Assembly (NCBI GenBank): GCA_036322855.1
Contig: AP027924.1
Span: 310,001 to 374,000 of the forward strand
DNA from: Improbicoccus pseudotrichonymphae
GTDB lineage: Bacteria; Bacillota; Clostridia; Oscillospirales; Acutalibacteraceae
DNA length: 64,000 nucleotides
Direction of reading: 5' to 3'
Within the stretch, counting starts at the first letter, position 1. Every line of letters begins with the position of its first letter. The notes under the pieces were generated by a model. It searched no databases, was not told the origin of the DNA, and saw only the letters and a program-made list of their open reading frames with translations. Below, piece by piece: positions 52,177 to 61,308 of this stretch. The translations under genes and the position numbers were made by a program.

Positions 52177-52222
52177 TCTGCAAATAATACAATTGTATGT
52201 TTTGCAGGTCCATTTTTTTAGG
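52177..52222 (+). terminator. terminator after thyX
   Basis: CTGCAAA pairs with TTTGCAG around an inner palindrome ATACAATTGTAT, followed by a stretch of T (CCATTTTTTTAG). It separates the rpsF-thyX block from sigG. Confidence 0.55.
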
Positions 52223-52236
52223 AAGTGATAAAATAT

Positions 52237-53019
52237 TTGAAGAACAGAATAGAAATTTGCGGTATGAACACCAAAGATTTAAAAGTTTTAACCGAAAAAG
52301 AAAAAATGCATTTATTGTCAAAATTTAAAAACGGAGATATGAAAGCCCGTGAAAAACTTGTTGAAGGAAATTTGAGACTCGTATTGAGTGTTGTTCAAAA
52401 ATTTTCCGGAAGAGGCGAAATTCTTGATGACTTGTTTCAAATAGGTTGCATAGGTCTTATGAAGTCAATTGACAATTTTGATGTCAGTAAAAATACAAGA
52501 TTTTCAACATATGCCGTTCCTATGATAATCGGAGAAATAAAAAGATACTTAAGAGACAATAATTCTGTAAGAATCAGCCGATCGTTGCGCGATATTGCAT
52601 ACAAGGCCTTACAAGTGAAAGAAAAATTGATTTTCGAAAACAACAAAGAACCTAAGATTTCAGAAATATCAAGTGAGCTCATGATTCCAGAAGAAACAAT
52701 AGCAATAGCTTTGGAATCTATTCTCGAACCCATATCTTTACAAGAACCTATTTTTAATGACAGAAATTCAACGGAAAATTTATGCGTTATAGATCAGATA
52801 GGTGATTCCAATGACGATGTGTCTTGGTCTGAAGAATTGTCTATAAAACAAGTAATGCAAGATTTGAACGAACGTGAAAAAAAAATCATATTTCTACGTT
52901 TTTTTAAAGGTTTTACACAAATAGAAGTGGCACAAAACCTAAGCATGAGTCAGGCACAAATTTCAAGGCTCGAAAAGAATGCGGTTAAAAAAATATACAA
53001 AATAAAAGAGGCATTGTAA
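52237..53019 (+). CDS. sigG: sporulation sigma factor G
   Basis: A protein of 260 residues. The N-terminus KNRIEICGMNTKDLKVLTEKE is the SigG hallmark. Region 2 reads NGDMKAREKLVEGNLRLVLSVVQKF, DDLFQIGCIGLMKSIDNFD and FSTYAVPMIIGEIKRYLRDNN; region 3 reads RISRSLRDIAYKALQVKEKL; region 4 ends in TQIEVAQNLSMSQAQISRLEK. It directs forespore-specific transcription. TTG at 52237 is well spaced from AGGAAG; the upstream GTG overlaps it. The spoIIG genes usually adjacent are not here. Confidence 0.94.
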   Translation: MKNRIEICGMNTKDLKVLTEKEKMHLLSKFKNGDMKAREKLVEGNLRLVLSVVQKFSGRGEILDDLFQIGCIGLMKSIDNFDVSKNTRFSTYAVPMIIGEIKRYLRDNNSVRISRSLRDIAYKALQVKEKLIFENNKEPKISEISSELMIPEETIAIALESILEPISLQEPIFNDRNSTENLCVIDQIGDSNDDVSWSEELSIKQVMQDLNEREKKIIFLRFFKGFTQIEVAQNLSMSQAQISRLEKNAVKKIYKIKEAL

Positions 53020-53020
53020 A

Positions 53021-54163
53021 TTATTCGGCAATATTTTCAAAACACTTTAGAGTCATTTCAAGAAATTCCTCGTTTTTTTGTTTTATTATTTTTTCGTTTT
53101 TATCTATTATCTTAATTTCTTTAAATTCTTCCGAGTTTATAATGTGGTATATATTTCTTTTGCATTGCTCGATGGCCTCTTCTTTGGAAACTTTTATTTG
53201 AGTTTGTTTCTTTTCAAAATAATGTTCTTTAATTAATTTAAACGGCAATTCTTTATTAAAAATTTTAAATTTTTTTATATTTCTGTTGCTGCCCCAATTT
53301 TCAGGAATTTTTTCCCAAAATTTTAAATTTATATTTTTATTTAAAAAACATAATTTATAAATATTTTTGAAATTATCAGTTTCAACATCTACATTTTTTA
53401 AAATATTAATTTTTTCACGTATTTGATGTATTGTCTTAGCCCAAACCTTACCTTCGGACTTATTATTGCTAAATTCAGAAGCATCGATCAAGATTTGCCC
53501 TTTTGTAACACTATCTCCGACTTTTACTATTGGTTTCCCCTGATAGACTTCTAATTTTTCTATTTGTCCATTGCGTGAAGCCCTGATTTGATTTGGAAAA
53601 ATTTTTTGATCAATAATTTCAGGAGCATTTTCTTTTTCTTTTATTGATATATCCACAATAGAACCATCTATATTTATGGATATCCAAGAAATTTCAGGAA
53701 TTTTTTCCATAATTAATTGTTTTGCTAAAGAAGCATCGATACTTTTTCTCAACACACCGGGTTTTATATTTATTTCTTTAAGAGCTCCATTAATTTTTGT
53801 TTTTTCAAGATTTTTTAACCCATTTATTTTAATATTCCATACAAACAAAGAAAGAATGTTAATGAAAATCAGAAAAAATAAAATTCCGATTACGATACCA
53901 AATCTTTTTTTATAACGTTTCCAGACAAAAGGTAATCCTTTCTTTGCGCAAATACCTATTTCTGATCTTGTATTTTTAGCAATTTTTAAAATGTGAAAAT
54001 GCTGATTAATATCACTCTTAAAATAAAGAGTCTCTTCGATTTTTAAAATATCCCATAAAATTATTTTGTTTCTATTCAAAACATTTATAAAATTGACCAA
54101 ATCTTTGCTTTTTACAAAAAAAGTTTCATAACCGAAAATCCAACGTATAATTTTTAATATCAT
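53021..54163 (-). CDS. yqfD: sporulation protein YqfD
   Basis: A 380-residue protein with one membrane helix near residue 90-115 (FGIVIGILFFLIFINILSLFVW), followed by the extracytoplasmic YqfD domain (WNIKINGLKNLEKTKI, EISWISINIDGSIVDISIKEKE, RNGQIEKLEVYQGKPIVKVGDSVTKGQILI). It is found with yqfC in spore formers and is needed in the mother cell in Bacillus. It ends 2 bases from sigG convergently. Confidence 0.9.
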   Translation of the reverse strand: MILKIIRWIFGYETFFVKSKDLVNFINVLNRNKIILWDILKIEETLYFKSDINQHFHILKIAKNTRSEIGICAKKGLPFVWKRYKKRFGIVIGILFFLIFINILSLFVWNIKINGLKNLEKTKINGALKEINIKPGVLRKSIDASLAKQLIMEKIPEISWISINIDGSIVDISIKEKENAPEIIDQKIFPNQIRASRNGQIEKLEVYQGKPIVKVGDSVTKGQILIDASEFSNNKSEGKVWAKTIHQIREKINILKNVDVETDNFKNIYKLCFLNKNINLKFWEKIPENWGSNRNIKKFKIFNKELPFKLIKEHYFEKKQTQIKVSKEEAIEQCKRNIYHIINSEEFKEIKIIDKNEKIIKQKNEEFLEMTLKCFENIAE

Positions 54164-54184
54164 ATTTTTGTATTACCCTTGTTT

Positions 54185-54454
54185 TTAAGTATGAAATTCA
54201 ATGCATTTTATAAATCCAATAATAATTAGAGAATCTCCTGAAAGGCACCTTATAAGCAAATTTCTCCCGCAAAATGAAATATTCATGTTTTTAACCAGAA
54301 TTTTAATTATTGTGTCATCATAAACAAGAATTTTTTTAATTCCTTCAATTTTGGCTTCTCTGTTATTATTGACTTCCAAACGTACTGATGCCAATGCTGT
54401 ACTAATACATGATGTTTTAAGTATGCTAAATGCTTTTTTAAGTTTTTCAGACAT
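54185..54454 (-). CDS. yqfC: sporulation protein YqfC
   Basis: An 89-residue beta-rich protein with the YqfC pattern (REAKIEGIKKILVYDDTIIKI, then ISFCGRNLLIRCLSGDSLIIIGFIKCIEF). ATG at 54454 lies 7 bases behind AGAGG. It is immediately upstream of yqfD, the standard order; phoH, which often follows, is absent. Confidence 0.85.
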   Translation of the reverse strand: MSEKLKKAFSILKTSCISTALASVRLEVNNNREAKIEGIKKILVYDDTIIKILVKNMNISFCGRNLLIRCLSGDSLIIIGFIKCIEFHT

Positions 54455-54571
54455 TAGCAAACCTCTTTAAAATTTAAATTAATTTAATCAAACACTTAGT
54501 TATTTATATTTCATAAAATTAATATATATGTATATCAAGCAGTTTTGTTTTTCGAGGACAATCAAAAATTT

Positions 54572-55633
54572 ATGATAAAAAAAACACATGCCATATATAT
54601 TTTAAAAGATATATTTATATTTTTTATTATTTTAACTTTTGCACTGGTAATAATAATTTTACCACAAATTTCATACAATGGAGTAATCAACGGACTTAAA
54701 ATTTCAGTAGAGACTTTAATACCTTCATTATTTCCGTTTATGATTTTATCTTCGTTTATAGTCTATTTAAATTTAAATTATAAAATTTTCGAAAAAATTA
54801 CAAAATTTATATTTAATTTGCCAAGTTCGAGTACCATTGCCATAATACTTGGTCTAATTGGCGGTTATCCAATGGGTGCAAAACTCATAAAGGATCTTTT
54901 TAATCAAAAATTAATAACCGAAAAACAAGCCGAAAGAATGATTTTATTTTGTTTTAACAGCGGACCTGCATTTACCTTAAATATTGTTGGGTATAATATT
55001 TTTAAAAGCAGAAAAATAGGAATAGCTATATTTCTTTCTCAAACATTGGCATCGCTGATCATAGGCATTGTTTTAGGTTGGCGTTCAAAACTTTACAAAA
55101 CAAAAATAGAAGAAAAAATTCAGAGCAAATCCGAAAAAAATAAAAACCTATCATATGCCTTGATAAAATCATGTGAAACTTCGAGTATAGTAATGATAAA
55201 TTTATGCGCCTTAGTTGTAATTTTTAATGTAATAAATAGTTTTATAAAATATTTTACTCCATGTATAAATAAAAATTTAACAACTTCAATATTTTCTATT
55301 TTAGAGGTTACTCAAGGAATATTGGAATCATCGAAAAACAATTTAGGAATTGAACACTATTCGATCATACTGGGTTGGGGTGGTTTATGTGTTCATATGC
55401 AGGTGAAATCTATATTTGGGAAACTTAAATTTTCTTATTTAAAATTTATTATTTTTAGATTAATAAATATAGCCTTGTCGTTTATATTTTTATGCTTACT
55501 GATAAAAATCTTTAAAATAAATGATAAAACATACTTTGTGAAAGAAATTTTTATGCCAAAATTGTCGTCAAACATATGTGGAAGCACTGTGCTTATTTTT
55601 AGTTGCCTATATTTTTTAATGAGTCTGAATTAA
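54572..55633 (+). CDS. ylbJ: sporulation integral membrane protein YlbJ
   Basis: A 353-residue polytopic protein with the nucleoside-recognition (Gate) domain. It has LIPSLFPFMILSSFIVYL, GLIGGYPMGAKLIKDLFNQ, CFNSGPAFTLNIVG and GWGGLCVHMQ, all typical of YlbJ. It acts in spore envelope formation. ATG at 54572; GAGGA is a little far (about 14 bases). Confidence 0.9.
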   Translation: MIKKTHAIYILKDIFIFFIILTFALVIIILPQISYNGVINGLKISVETLIPSLFPFMILSSFIVYLNLNYKIFEKITKFIFNLPSSSTIAIILGLIGGYPMGAKLIKDLFNQKLITEKQAERMILFCFNSGPAFTLNIVGYNIFKSRKIGIAIFLSQTLASLIIGIVLGWRSKLYKTKIEEKIQSKSEKNKNLSYALIKSCETSSIVMINLCALVVIFNVINSFIKYFTPCINKNLTTSIFSILEVTQGILESSKNNLGIEHYSIILGWGGLCVHMQVKSIFGKLKFSYLKFIIFRLINIALSFIFLCLLIKIFKINDKTYFVKEIFMPKLSSNICGSTVLIFSCLYFLMSLN

Positions 55634-55639
55634 CAAAAA

Positions 55640-56135
55640 TTTCTCTAAAAGAATCTCTGAGCGTATTTTTGCAATTTCAAAAGCAACCATGAATTAACTG
55701 ACAAAATACATCGAGGAAAAAGGCAAGTTTGGATTTGGAAGGCCTATTTTACCCGTCAACTCATCTGATTGGGAATGCAGAGATCAAGACACAAACATAT
55801 TCACCAAGCTCTACAAACGGCTAAAACTCTGGAATGTTGAGGTTTATTTCAGCAATAAATGGCATTCATATCGCGGCATTGCGAAATAAATATATAAGTG
55901 ATACTACTTAACTATAATTTAACTATAATAGAAAAAATAAAGTGCCCAAGATATGGCGGAAAAGAAAAAACAGAAACTGAGTTTGATTTTTTAAGTTTTT
56001 CTGATTCTTGTTTGACCCAATTTATTATAGAGGTGACTCGTGTTAAGCAAGCGCTATATCCTTCTGAACCCTTATACCTTCGAGGCAATAACGAATCGCC
56101 TCATCTTTAGCTTTTTTTGAATATCCGTTATGGAT
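55640..56135 (+). mobile_element. IS1-like element remnants (transposase middle, left end, inverted middle)
   Basis: 55726-55889 reads GKFGFGRP, WECRDQDTNIFTKLYKRLKLWNVEVYF and NKWHSYRGIAK, the InsB DDE middle. At 55875 the left terminal repeat GGCATTGCGAAA starts another piece (IEKIKCPRYGGKEKTE). From about 55995 the sequence is the complement of the InsA C-terminal region seen at 57890-58020. The junction layout is the same as in 57876-58135, so an already rearranged element was copied. The next 160 bases (56136-56294) contain nothing I can name. Confidence 0.7.
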
Positions 56136-56294
56136 TGTAATCTCACACTATATCATCAACAATTGATTCTTGGAATCGAAACAAAGATGGCCTCATTTTT
56201 CGGCGTTGAAATGGATCAATAATCATGGTAACGGAATCATCGAAAAAATTCTCTTTATCATCATCTTCTTTTTCAAGAAACGCCTCCAATGAAT

Positions 56295-57473
56295 TTAATC
56301 TTCCAACTTTCTTTCTTTTTGCTTTAATTCATTTATTTCATTACGTAAATATGAATTTTCCGTACGTAAATTTGAATTTTCTTTACTTAGTGCATCAATC
56401 TTAATTCCCGCACGTAACATTCCACTTATTATTTGTCTGAATGTAGACAAAAGATTAATATTACTTGCCAGTGGAGCTAGAAAAATACTCCCCTGTGTTG
56501 TCGCACCAAAAAAATCCATCAAAATTTTTATATTATCATTTTTTATAAGAAACTCCCTCGTTGAATTGTAATCTCCCGACTCTTCTTCTTTTTTTGCAAG
56601 CAACTCCTTCAATTCTTCTTCTTTTTGCTATGGTTCAATTTCTTGTATTAATCGATCTAATTTTATTTGTAATTCCCTAATTTTATTTTCCATCGCTTGA
56701 TTTACATTTTGCGTTTTTTCTAATTGTTCTTTTGTTTCAAGAAATGATTTTCCAAGAATGACAAGATCACACATGGGATTTCCGGTAAGAGATTCTTGGG
56801 CTAATTCTTCTATACGTGACTTCATTTTTGTAAATTCTTGATTCTCTTGGGCTAATTTTTCTACAAGAGACTTCCTCAATTCTTCTTCTTCTTTTTGCGA
56901 TGATTCAATTACTTGTGTTGATTGATCTAATTCTATTTGCAATTCTCTAATATTTGCATTTAATTCTGCAATTTTATTTTCCATCGCTTGATTTACATTT
57001 TGCGTTTCTTCTAATTGTTCTTTTGTTTCAAGTAATTGTTCTTCTGTTTCAAGAAATAATTTTCCAAGAATAACAAAATCACACATGGAATTTCCGGTAA
57101 GAGATATTTGGAATAATTCTTCTATAAGTGACTTCATTTTTATATATTCTAGACCCTCTTGGGCTAATTTTTCTACAGGCAACTTCATTTTTATAAATTC
57201 TTGATTCTCTGTATATTGGGGTCCTCGCATCTCTTGCATCTCTCGTATCCCTGTAAATTTGAATTTTGGATTATCTGTTGCTACTTTTGCTACTTTTCTG
57301 GTCATTTCCCTCAACTTCATATTTGGTACTATCAATTTTGGTACTATCAATTTCTCCATCATCATTGCTGCCAATTCTTCATTCTCCATTGCTGCCGACG
57401 CACAAATATTGAGATTACAAAAACCAAAGACCAAGATTGCTAAAAATTTTTTCATAAAACGACTTTTACTCAT
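56295..57473 (-). pseudogene. exported coiled-coil protein interrupted by an in-frame TAG
   Basis: From ATG 57473 the product has a signal peptide (FMKKFLAILVFGFCNLNICASAA) and a coiled coil. The repeat SLTGNSMCDFVILGKLFLE...NVNQAMENKI appears twice. A TAG at 56630-56628 stops it at 281 residues, and the same frame continues as QKEEELKELLAKKEEE for 110 codons to 56295. The comparable place in the first repeat reads SSQKEEEEL, so the TAG replaced a sense codon. The DF-x-IL-x-K-x-FLE block also occurs in exported protein C. Upstream promoter and leader differ from the A-D cassette. Confidence 0.75.
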
Positions 57474-57720
57474 AAATAAACCTACACATCCTTAATTTTT
57501 AAAATACTGAACCAAATTCCTACACTTCACGAAAATTTCTTCTCTTTCCGAAATACCACATGATCATATCTACTTTTTACTAAAAAATCAAATTCTAAGA
57601 ATTGGAATTTTTTGAAACCTTCAACAATAAGGGTGTAACATTTAGAAAGTATCCTAAACTACAACCTGAACTTTTTTGAAAATGTCACGACAGCGCCTTT
57701 ACGTTTGTAATATGATTTTT
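57474..57720. other. spacer between exported pseudogene and IS remnant
   Basis: An AT-rich stretch without a convincing gene. It holds the upstream region of the 57473 gene and leads into the IS left end at 57723. No clear sigma-A promoter is visible. Confidence 0.4.
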
Positions 57721-57722
57721 GC

Positions 57723-58275
57723 GGCATTGCGAAACAAATATATAAGGATACTATTTAACTACGATGGAAAAAATAAAGCACCCGAAATGTGGCGGAAAAG
57801 AAAAAACAAAAGTGGATTTGTACTTAAAAAACAAAGATATTTATGTAAAAATTGCGGATGTAATTACACACAAAATCATAAACACGGATATTCAAAAAAG
57901 CTAAAGATGAGACGATTCGTTATTACCTCGAAGGTATAGGGTTCAGAAGGATAGAGCGCTTGCTTGGTATGAGTCACCTCTGTAATAAATTGGGTCAAAC
58001 AAGAAGCAGAAAAACTTAAAAAATCCAACTCAATTTTTGTTTTTTCTTTTCCGCCACATTTTGGGTACTTTATTTTTTCTATTATAGTTAAATTATAGTT
58101 AAATAGTATCACTTATATATTTATTTCGCAATGCCGTTGAACGGATGAACCGTTTACTCAGGTATTATTTAGCAAGATTCTCAAGGGAAACTTATTGTTG
58201 GTCTAAAAGTTTAAAAATGATCGAATACTCAGTTTTGCTTTTTATGCACAAATGTATTTTTATTTAGCAATGTCC
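57723..58275 (+). mobile_element. IS1-like element, rearranged and inactive
   Basis: Left end GGCATTGCGAAA (57723-57734) and right end TTTAGCAATGTCC (58263-58275) form imperfect inverted repeats. InsA is frameshifted (KCGGKEKT, then KSGFVLKKQRYLCKNCGCNYT, then YYLEGIGFRRIERLLGMSH). 58020-58135 is an inverted second copy of the left end. 58136-58267 encodes the InsB C-terminus (VERMNRLLRYYLARFSRETYCWSKSL). The catalytic middle is missing. It would not transpose by itself. Confidence 0.75.
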
Positions 58276-58277
58276 TT

Positions 58278-58303
58278 TATTTCGTGTGAACAAGCTCTAA
58301 TTT
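58278..58303. mobile_element. isolated IS5-type terminal repeat
   Basis: TTATTTCG-TGTGAACAAGCTCT matches the right end of the element at 62.4-63.1 kb (TTATTTCGCATGAACAGGTTCT). It lies right behind the IS1-like right end. No partner end is seen nearby. Confidence 0.45.
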
Positions 58304-58375
58304 GATTTAGATTTTTAATACATTATCATATATCGTTGTATGCCTTTACAATATAATTTTAAAGGGAGGTTTAAA

Positions 58376-58564
58376 ATGACATTTGAAGAAGCTATAGAAA
58401 AACTGCAATTAATTATTTTAAATTTAGAAAACGAAACGGAAGATTTCTCAAAAATCATGAAAATGCATAAAGAAGCCCATAAAATTTTAAAGTTTTGTGA
58501 AAAAATTGTAAAAAAAGCAGAACAGGAAATTGTTATTATCGGACAAGATAAAAAATTATCTTAA
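58376..58564 (+). CDS. xseB: exodeoxyribonuclease VII small subunit
   Basis: A 62-residue helical protein starting MTFEEAIEKLQLIILNLENE, with KMHKEAHKILKFCEKIVKKAEQEI, the XseB pattern. ATG at 58376 lies behind GGGAGG. xseA is not in the window. Its end overlaps the convergent surface-protein gene by 29 bases. Confidence 0.88.
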   Translation: MTFEEAIEKLQLIILNLENETEDFSKIMKMHKEAHKILKFCEKIVKKAEQEIVIIGQDKKLS

Positions 58565-59594
58565 AAATAAAAAAACAAAATATTACAAGACAAAATAATA
58601 AGAGTGTTAATTTTTTTATGTTTTTGTAAAGTTTTAAGTCGTAAAATTTGATGCTTTTGTGTTCGTTCGTAATCGGTGTGGATATATCTGGTTTTATTTC
58701 TTCTTTTTCTTCTTTTTCTTCTTTTTCTTCTTTTTCTTCTTTTTCTTCTTTTGTTTCTTCTCTTTGGCTAGTAAATTCGTTTTTTACATTTTTTATATTT
58801 TTTTCAAATTTTTGATTTTTCTGTTTATGTTCCTTTTGTTTTCTGTGAACGTTTACAGTGTATATATTTTTCATCTTTGTTTCTTCGTCTTTGACTGTTA
58901 TATTTATTTCTGTATTTTTTCCAGGCTTTGCCAGTTTACTTCTGCTGATTTTTATCTTTTCGTTTTTTGTTTCACCCAAGACAAAGAAATTTATTGATTT
59001 TATTTCAGAATTTACATCCATATTATAGTTCAAAATATTCTTTGAAAAGCTTGGCCTCAAGATTCCACAAGAAGGTGTTATTTTTTCAAGGTAAAAGTTT
59101 GGTTTTTCAACACAAAAAACCTTTTCTGAATCAATAGTATTTTCATATTTTTTGGAAACATCCTTGAATTTTTCTGTGCTATATTTAATTCTTATACTTA
59201 ATTTCACTTCACTGTTATGAATAAATTTTAGAACTCTAAAATTAATATCTGCCACGCTTTTTGACATATCGGGATTTATCGATAGAATCTTCTTGTCTTT
59301 TAGTTTTATTTTTAAAATCCCATCTTTGTTGTTTGGTTCAATCAAAAATAAATTATTTTTACTTTTATTTATTCTTAAATAGTTTTTATCATATTTAATT
59401 TTTAGTTTAAATTTATTTAATTTAATATCTTCGTTTGACATTAAATTTATACCAAAAACAGATTTTTTATTGTAATAAATTTTACTATTTGTTAGTATAC
59501 TGGGGTCTATCAGAGAAAAGACTGGACTAGATAGTATTGTGCTAAACACTATACTTAGAAAACATGTTTTAATATATTTTTTTGTTTTTTCCAT
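58536..59594 (-). CDS. exported surface protein with cadherin-like beta-sandwich domain
   Basis: A 352-residue protein: signal peptide (CFLSIVFSTILSSPVFS), a cohesin-like beta domain (about 40-150), and a cadherin-like beta-sandwich (about 175-255: ITPSCGILRPSFSKNILNYNMDV, LAKPGKNTEINITVKDEETKMKNIYTVNV). Then a Lys/Glu linker with a perfect EEK repeat (about 290-305) and a C-terminal membrane helix (LTLLLFCLVIFCFFIFKIIFYL). It is likely anchored in the membrane with its domains outside. ATG behind AAGGTA. Confidence 0.75.
   Translation of the reverse strand: MEKTKKYIKTCFLSIVFSTILSSPVFSLIDPSILTNSKIYYNKKSVFGINLMSNEDIKLNKFKLKIKYDKNYLRINKSKNNLFLIEPNNKDGILKIKLKDKKILSINPDMSKSVADINFRVLKFIHNSEVKLSIRIKYSTEKFKDVSKKYENTIDSEKVFCVEKPNFYLEKITPSCGILRPSFSKNILNYNMDVNSEIKSINFFVLGETKNEKIKISRSKLAKPGKNTEINITVKDEETKMKNIYTVNVHRKQKEHKQKNQKFEKNIKNVKNEFTSQREETKEEKEEKEEKEEKEEKEEIKPDISTPITNEHKSIKFYDLKLYKNIKKLTLLLFCLVIFCFFIFKIIFYLVR
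58695..58755. repeat. 12-bp repeat encoding EEKE
   Basis: Six or so units of TTCTTCTTTTTC inside the surface-protein gene code for the Glu/Glu/Lys linker. It is a slippage-prone tract in a multiple of three, so changes would keep the frame. Confidence 0.7.
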
Positions 59595-59632
59595 ATTATT
59601 TTTACCTTAAATTATATTTATTTTGTTAAGAT

Positions 59633-60460
59633 GTGATATTGGGATTGTTTGAAATTTTTAATCTTTTTCCAAATTGGTTGATAATAAGTAGGTTTTTTAT
59701 AGATAATCTCAGTCATATTGTGAAAGCGTTCGCCGCCTTGTTTTGTGGGTTGTGGGCAATAAAGAAGACAAGCAAGTTAGTTGTTGTTTTTTTAAATAAA
59801 TACATAAACGATTCTGGCTTGGTTTCTTTTTTAGAAGTAGTTATTAAATTCATCTTAAGAGTTTTATTATTCATAATCTTCCTGACGTTTTTCAACATAA
59901 ATATCTTTTCGATAATAGCAACGTTGAGTGCTTCAATCGTTACTTTGAGTTTGATTTTAAGGGAAAGCCTTTCTAATTTGGCATCGGGTTTGATGATCAT
60001 CATAGGAAAACCAATTCATGTAGGAGATTATGTGGAGGTCAATTCATTTAAAGGTACTGTTGTGCGAATTGATGTGACTTTTACTATCCTATTAAATGAT
60101 GAAGGCAAAACCATAATAGTTCCCAATTCTAAATTAATTTCAGATATAATAAAAAGAAAAAGTCAATGGGATATAATACCGATAGAGTTTAGATACAAAT
60201 TGTCTAATTCTAAAAAGATAAAATCTTTGGAAAATAATCTGGAACGGTACATAGTTATGTCTAAAAATAAAGTTTTGGCTACGCCGCGTTTTGAAATTAA
60301 GTATTCGAGCGATAATGAAGAAACCAAATTGGTTATTAACATTTGGGCTTTTAGAGTAAATATAAGCGAGGTTAAAAATTCAATGTCGTCTTTTATAAAT
60401 TCTAATTTCAAGAAAAATGGCATTAAAATTTTAAAAGAAAACATTATAATTATTTTATAA
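59633..60460 (+). CDS. mscS: small-conductance mechanosensitive channel, MscS family
   Basis: A 275-residue protein with three to four membrane segments and the MscS core: the pore-lining helix ATLSASIVTLSLILRESLSNLASGLMIIIGKP, then HVGDYVEVNSFKGTVVRIDVTFTIL and IIVPNSKLISD. It releases solutes on osmotic downshock. The start is GTG at 59633 with a weak ribosome-binding site; TTG at 59639 is possible. It is divergent from the surface-protein gene. Confidence 0.9.
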   Translation: MILGLFEIFNLFPNWLIISRFFIDNLSHIVKAFAALFCGLWAIKKTSKLVVVFLNKYINDSGLVSFLEVVIKFILRVLLFIIFLTFFNINIFSIIATLSASIVTLSLILRESLSNLASGLMIIIGKPIHVGDYVEVNSFKGTVVRIDVTFTILLNDEGKTIIVPNSKLISDIIKRKSQWDIIPIEFRYKLSNSKKIKSLENNLERYIVMSKNKVLATPRFEIKYSSDNEETKLVINIWAFRVNISEVKNSMSSFINSNFKKNGIKILKENIIIIL

Positions 60461-60515
60461 TTATATTAATGCGATGTCAAAATATATTTAAATTTGAAAA
60501 CGAGGTGAAAATGTT

Positions 60516-61073
60516 TTGAAAAAAGAAAAAAAAATTAATTTGCCTTTGAAAAATTATTCAAAAGATGAAATCAAAATTTTGATATGCTACATTTTTTACA
60601 AAATAAATAAACCTCTCAAAAAGGATTTTATCATATTTATACTACAATATAATGATGTATCTAACTACTTTCAAATAAGTGATATTTTTTCAGAGTTAAT
60701 TAAAAGTCAGTGTATAGTAGAATATATCAGTTTAGATAATTCCAAAAATAAAAATGAGAAATTTATACTGACACAAGTGGGAGGCGAAATTGCCAAACAT
60801 TTGAACGGAAGTCTTCCTATAACTTTAAAAGAAAGTATTATGCGCAGTATTAGCAAGCATGTAAGCACTTTTCAAAATGAAAAAATAAGCAAGGCTGAAA
60901 TAAAGAAAAATTCAAGTGGATATGATGTCAAATGTTGTATTTTCGAGGAGAATTTTAATATAATGGAGTTGTGCATGTATGCCCCGGATTTAAGCAAGGC
61001 GATTAAAATTAAGAATACTTTCTATGAAAAAATGCATGAAATATATAAAAATTTAATTGATCAGACCTCCTAA
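60516..61073 (+). CDS. DUF4364 family protein
   Basis: A 185-residue protein with an N-terminal winged-helix-like region (SKDEIKILICYIFYKINKPL, FELI-type helix ISDIFSELIKSQCI, TQVGGEIAKHL). It matches DUF4364, a Firmicute family of likely DNA-binding proteins of unknown role. TTG at 60516 lies 8 bases behind GAGGTG. Confidence 0.8.
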   Translation: MKKEKKINLPLKNYSKDEIKILICYIFYKINKPLKKDFIIFILQYNDVSNYFQISDIFSELIKSQCIVEYISLDNSKNKNEKFILTQVGGEIAKHLNGSLPITLKESIMRSISKHVSTFQNEKISKAEIKKNSSGYDVKCCIFEENFNIMELCMYAPDLSKAIKIKNTFYEKMHEIYKNLIDQTS

Positions 61074-61083
61074 ATGCGGTACT

Positions 61084-61125
61084 CGAAACTGTGCTCACAT
61101 GCAGCCGGTATGCTGCGCGTTTCCG
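61084..61125. terminator. GC-rich hairpin after the DUF4364 gene
   Basis: GCAGC-CGGTAT-GCTGC is enclosed by GAAAC/GTTTC and followed by TTCTTCTTTTCTT. It may end transcription. It is GC-rich compared with its surroundings. Confidence 0.4.
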
Positions 61126-61308
61126 TGTTCTTCTTTTCTTGAAATTTACAAAAAATAATTTAGTTTCAGAACAGGTCTATTATTTTTTGAATATTGATAT
61201 TATAATCTTATTCAATTTCATTAATTTTTTTTGGATTTAACATTGTAAAAAAATACAAATAGAATAAAATCACTTTTTTGATTCTTTTTTAAATATGGAG
61301 TGGATTAA

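Noticed and set aside
55898..56110. 70-residue protein starting MILLNYNLTIIEKIK
   Set aside because: Chimera of an IS1-like left end and the inverted InsA region; a related chimera is at 57876-58112.
58659..58997. Phe-rich plus-strand frame
   Set aside because: It is the antisense of the Glu/Lys repeat of the surface-protein gene; a run of Phe has no signal or start context.
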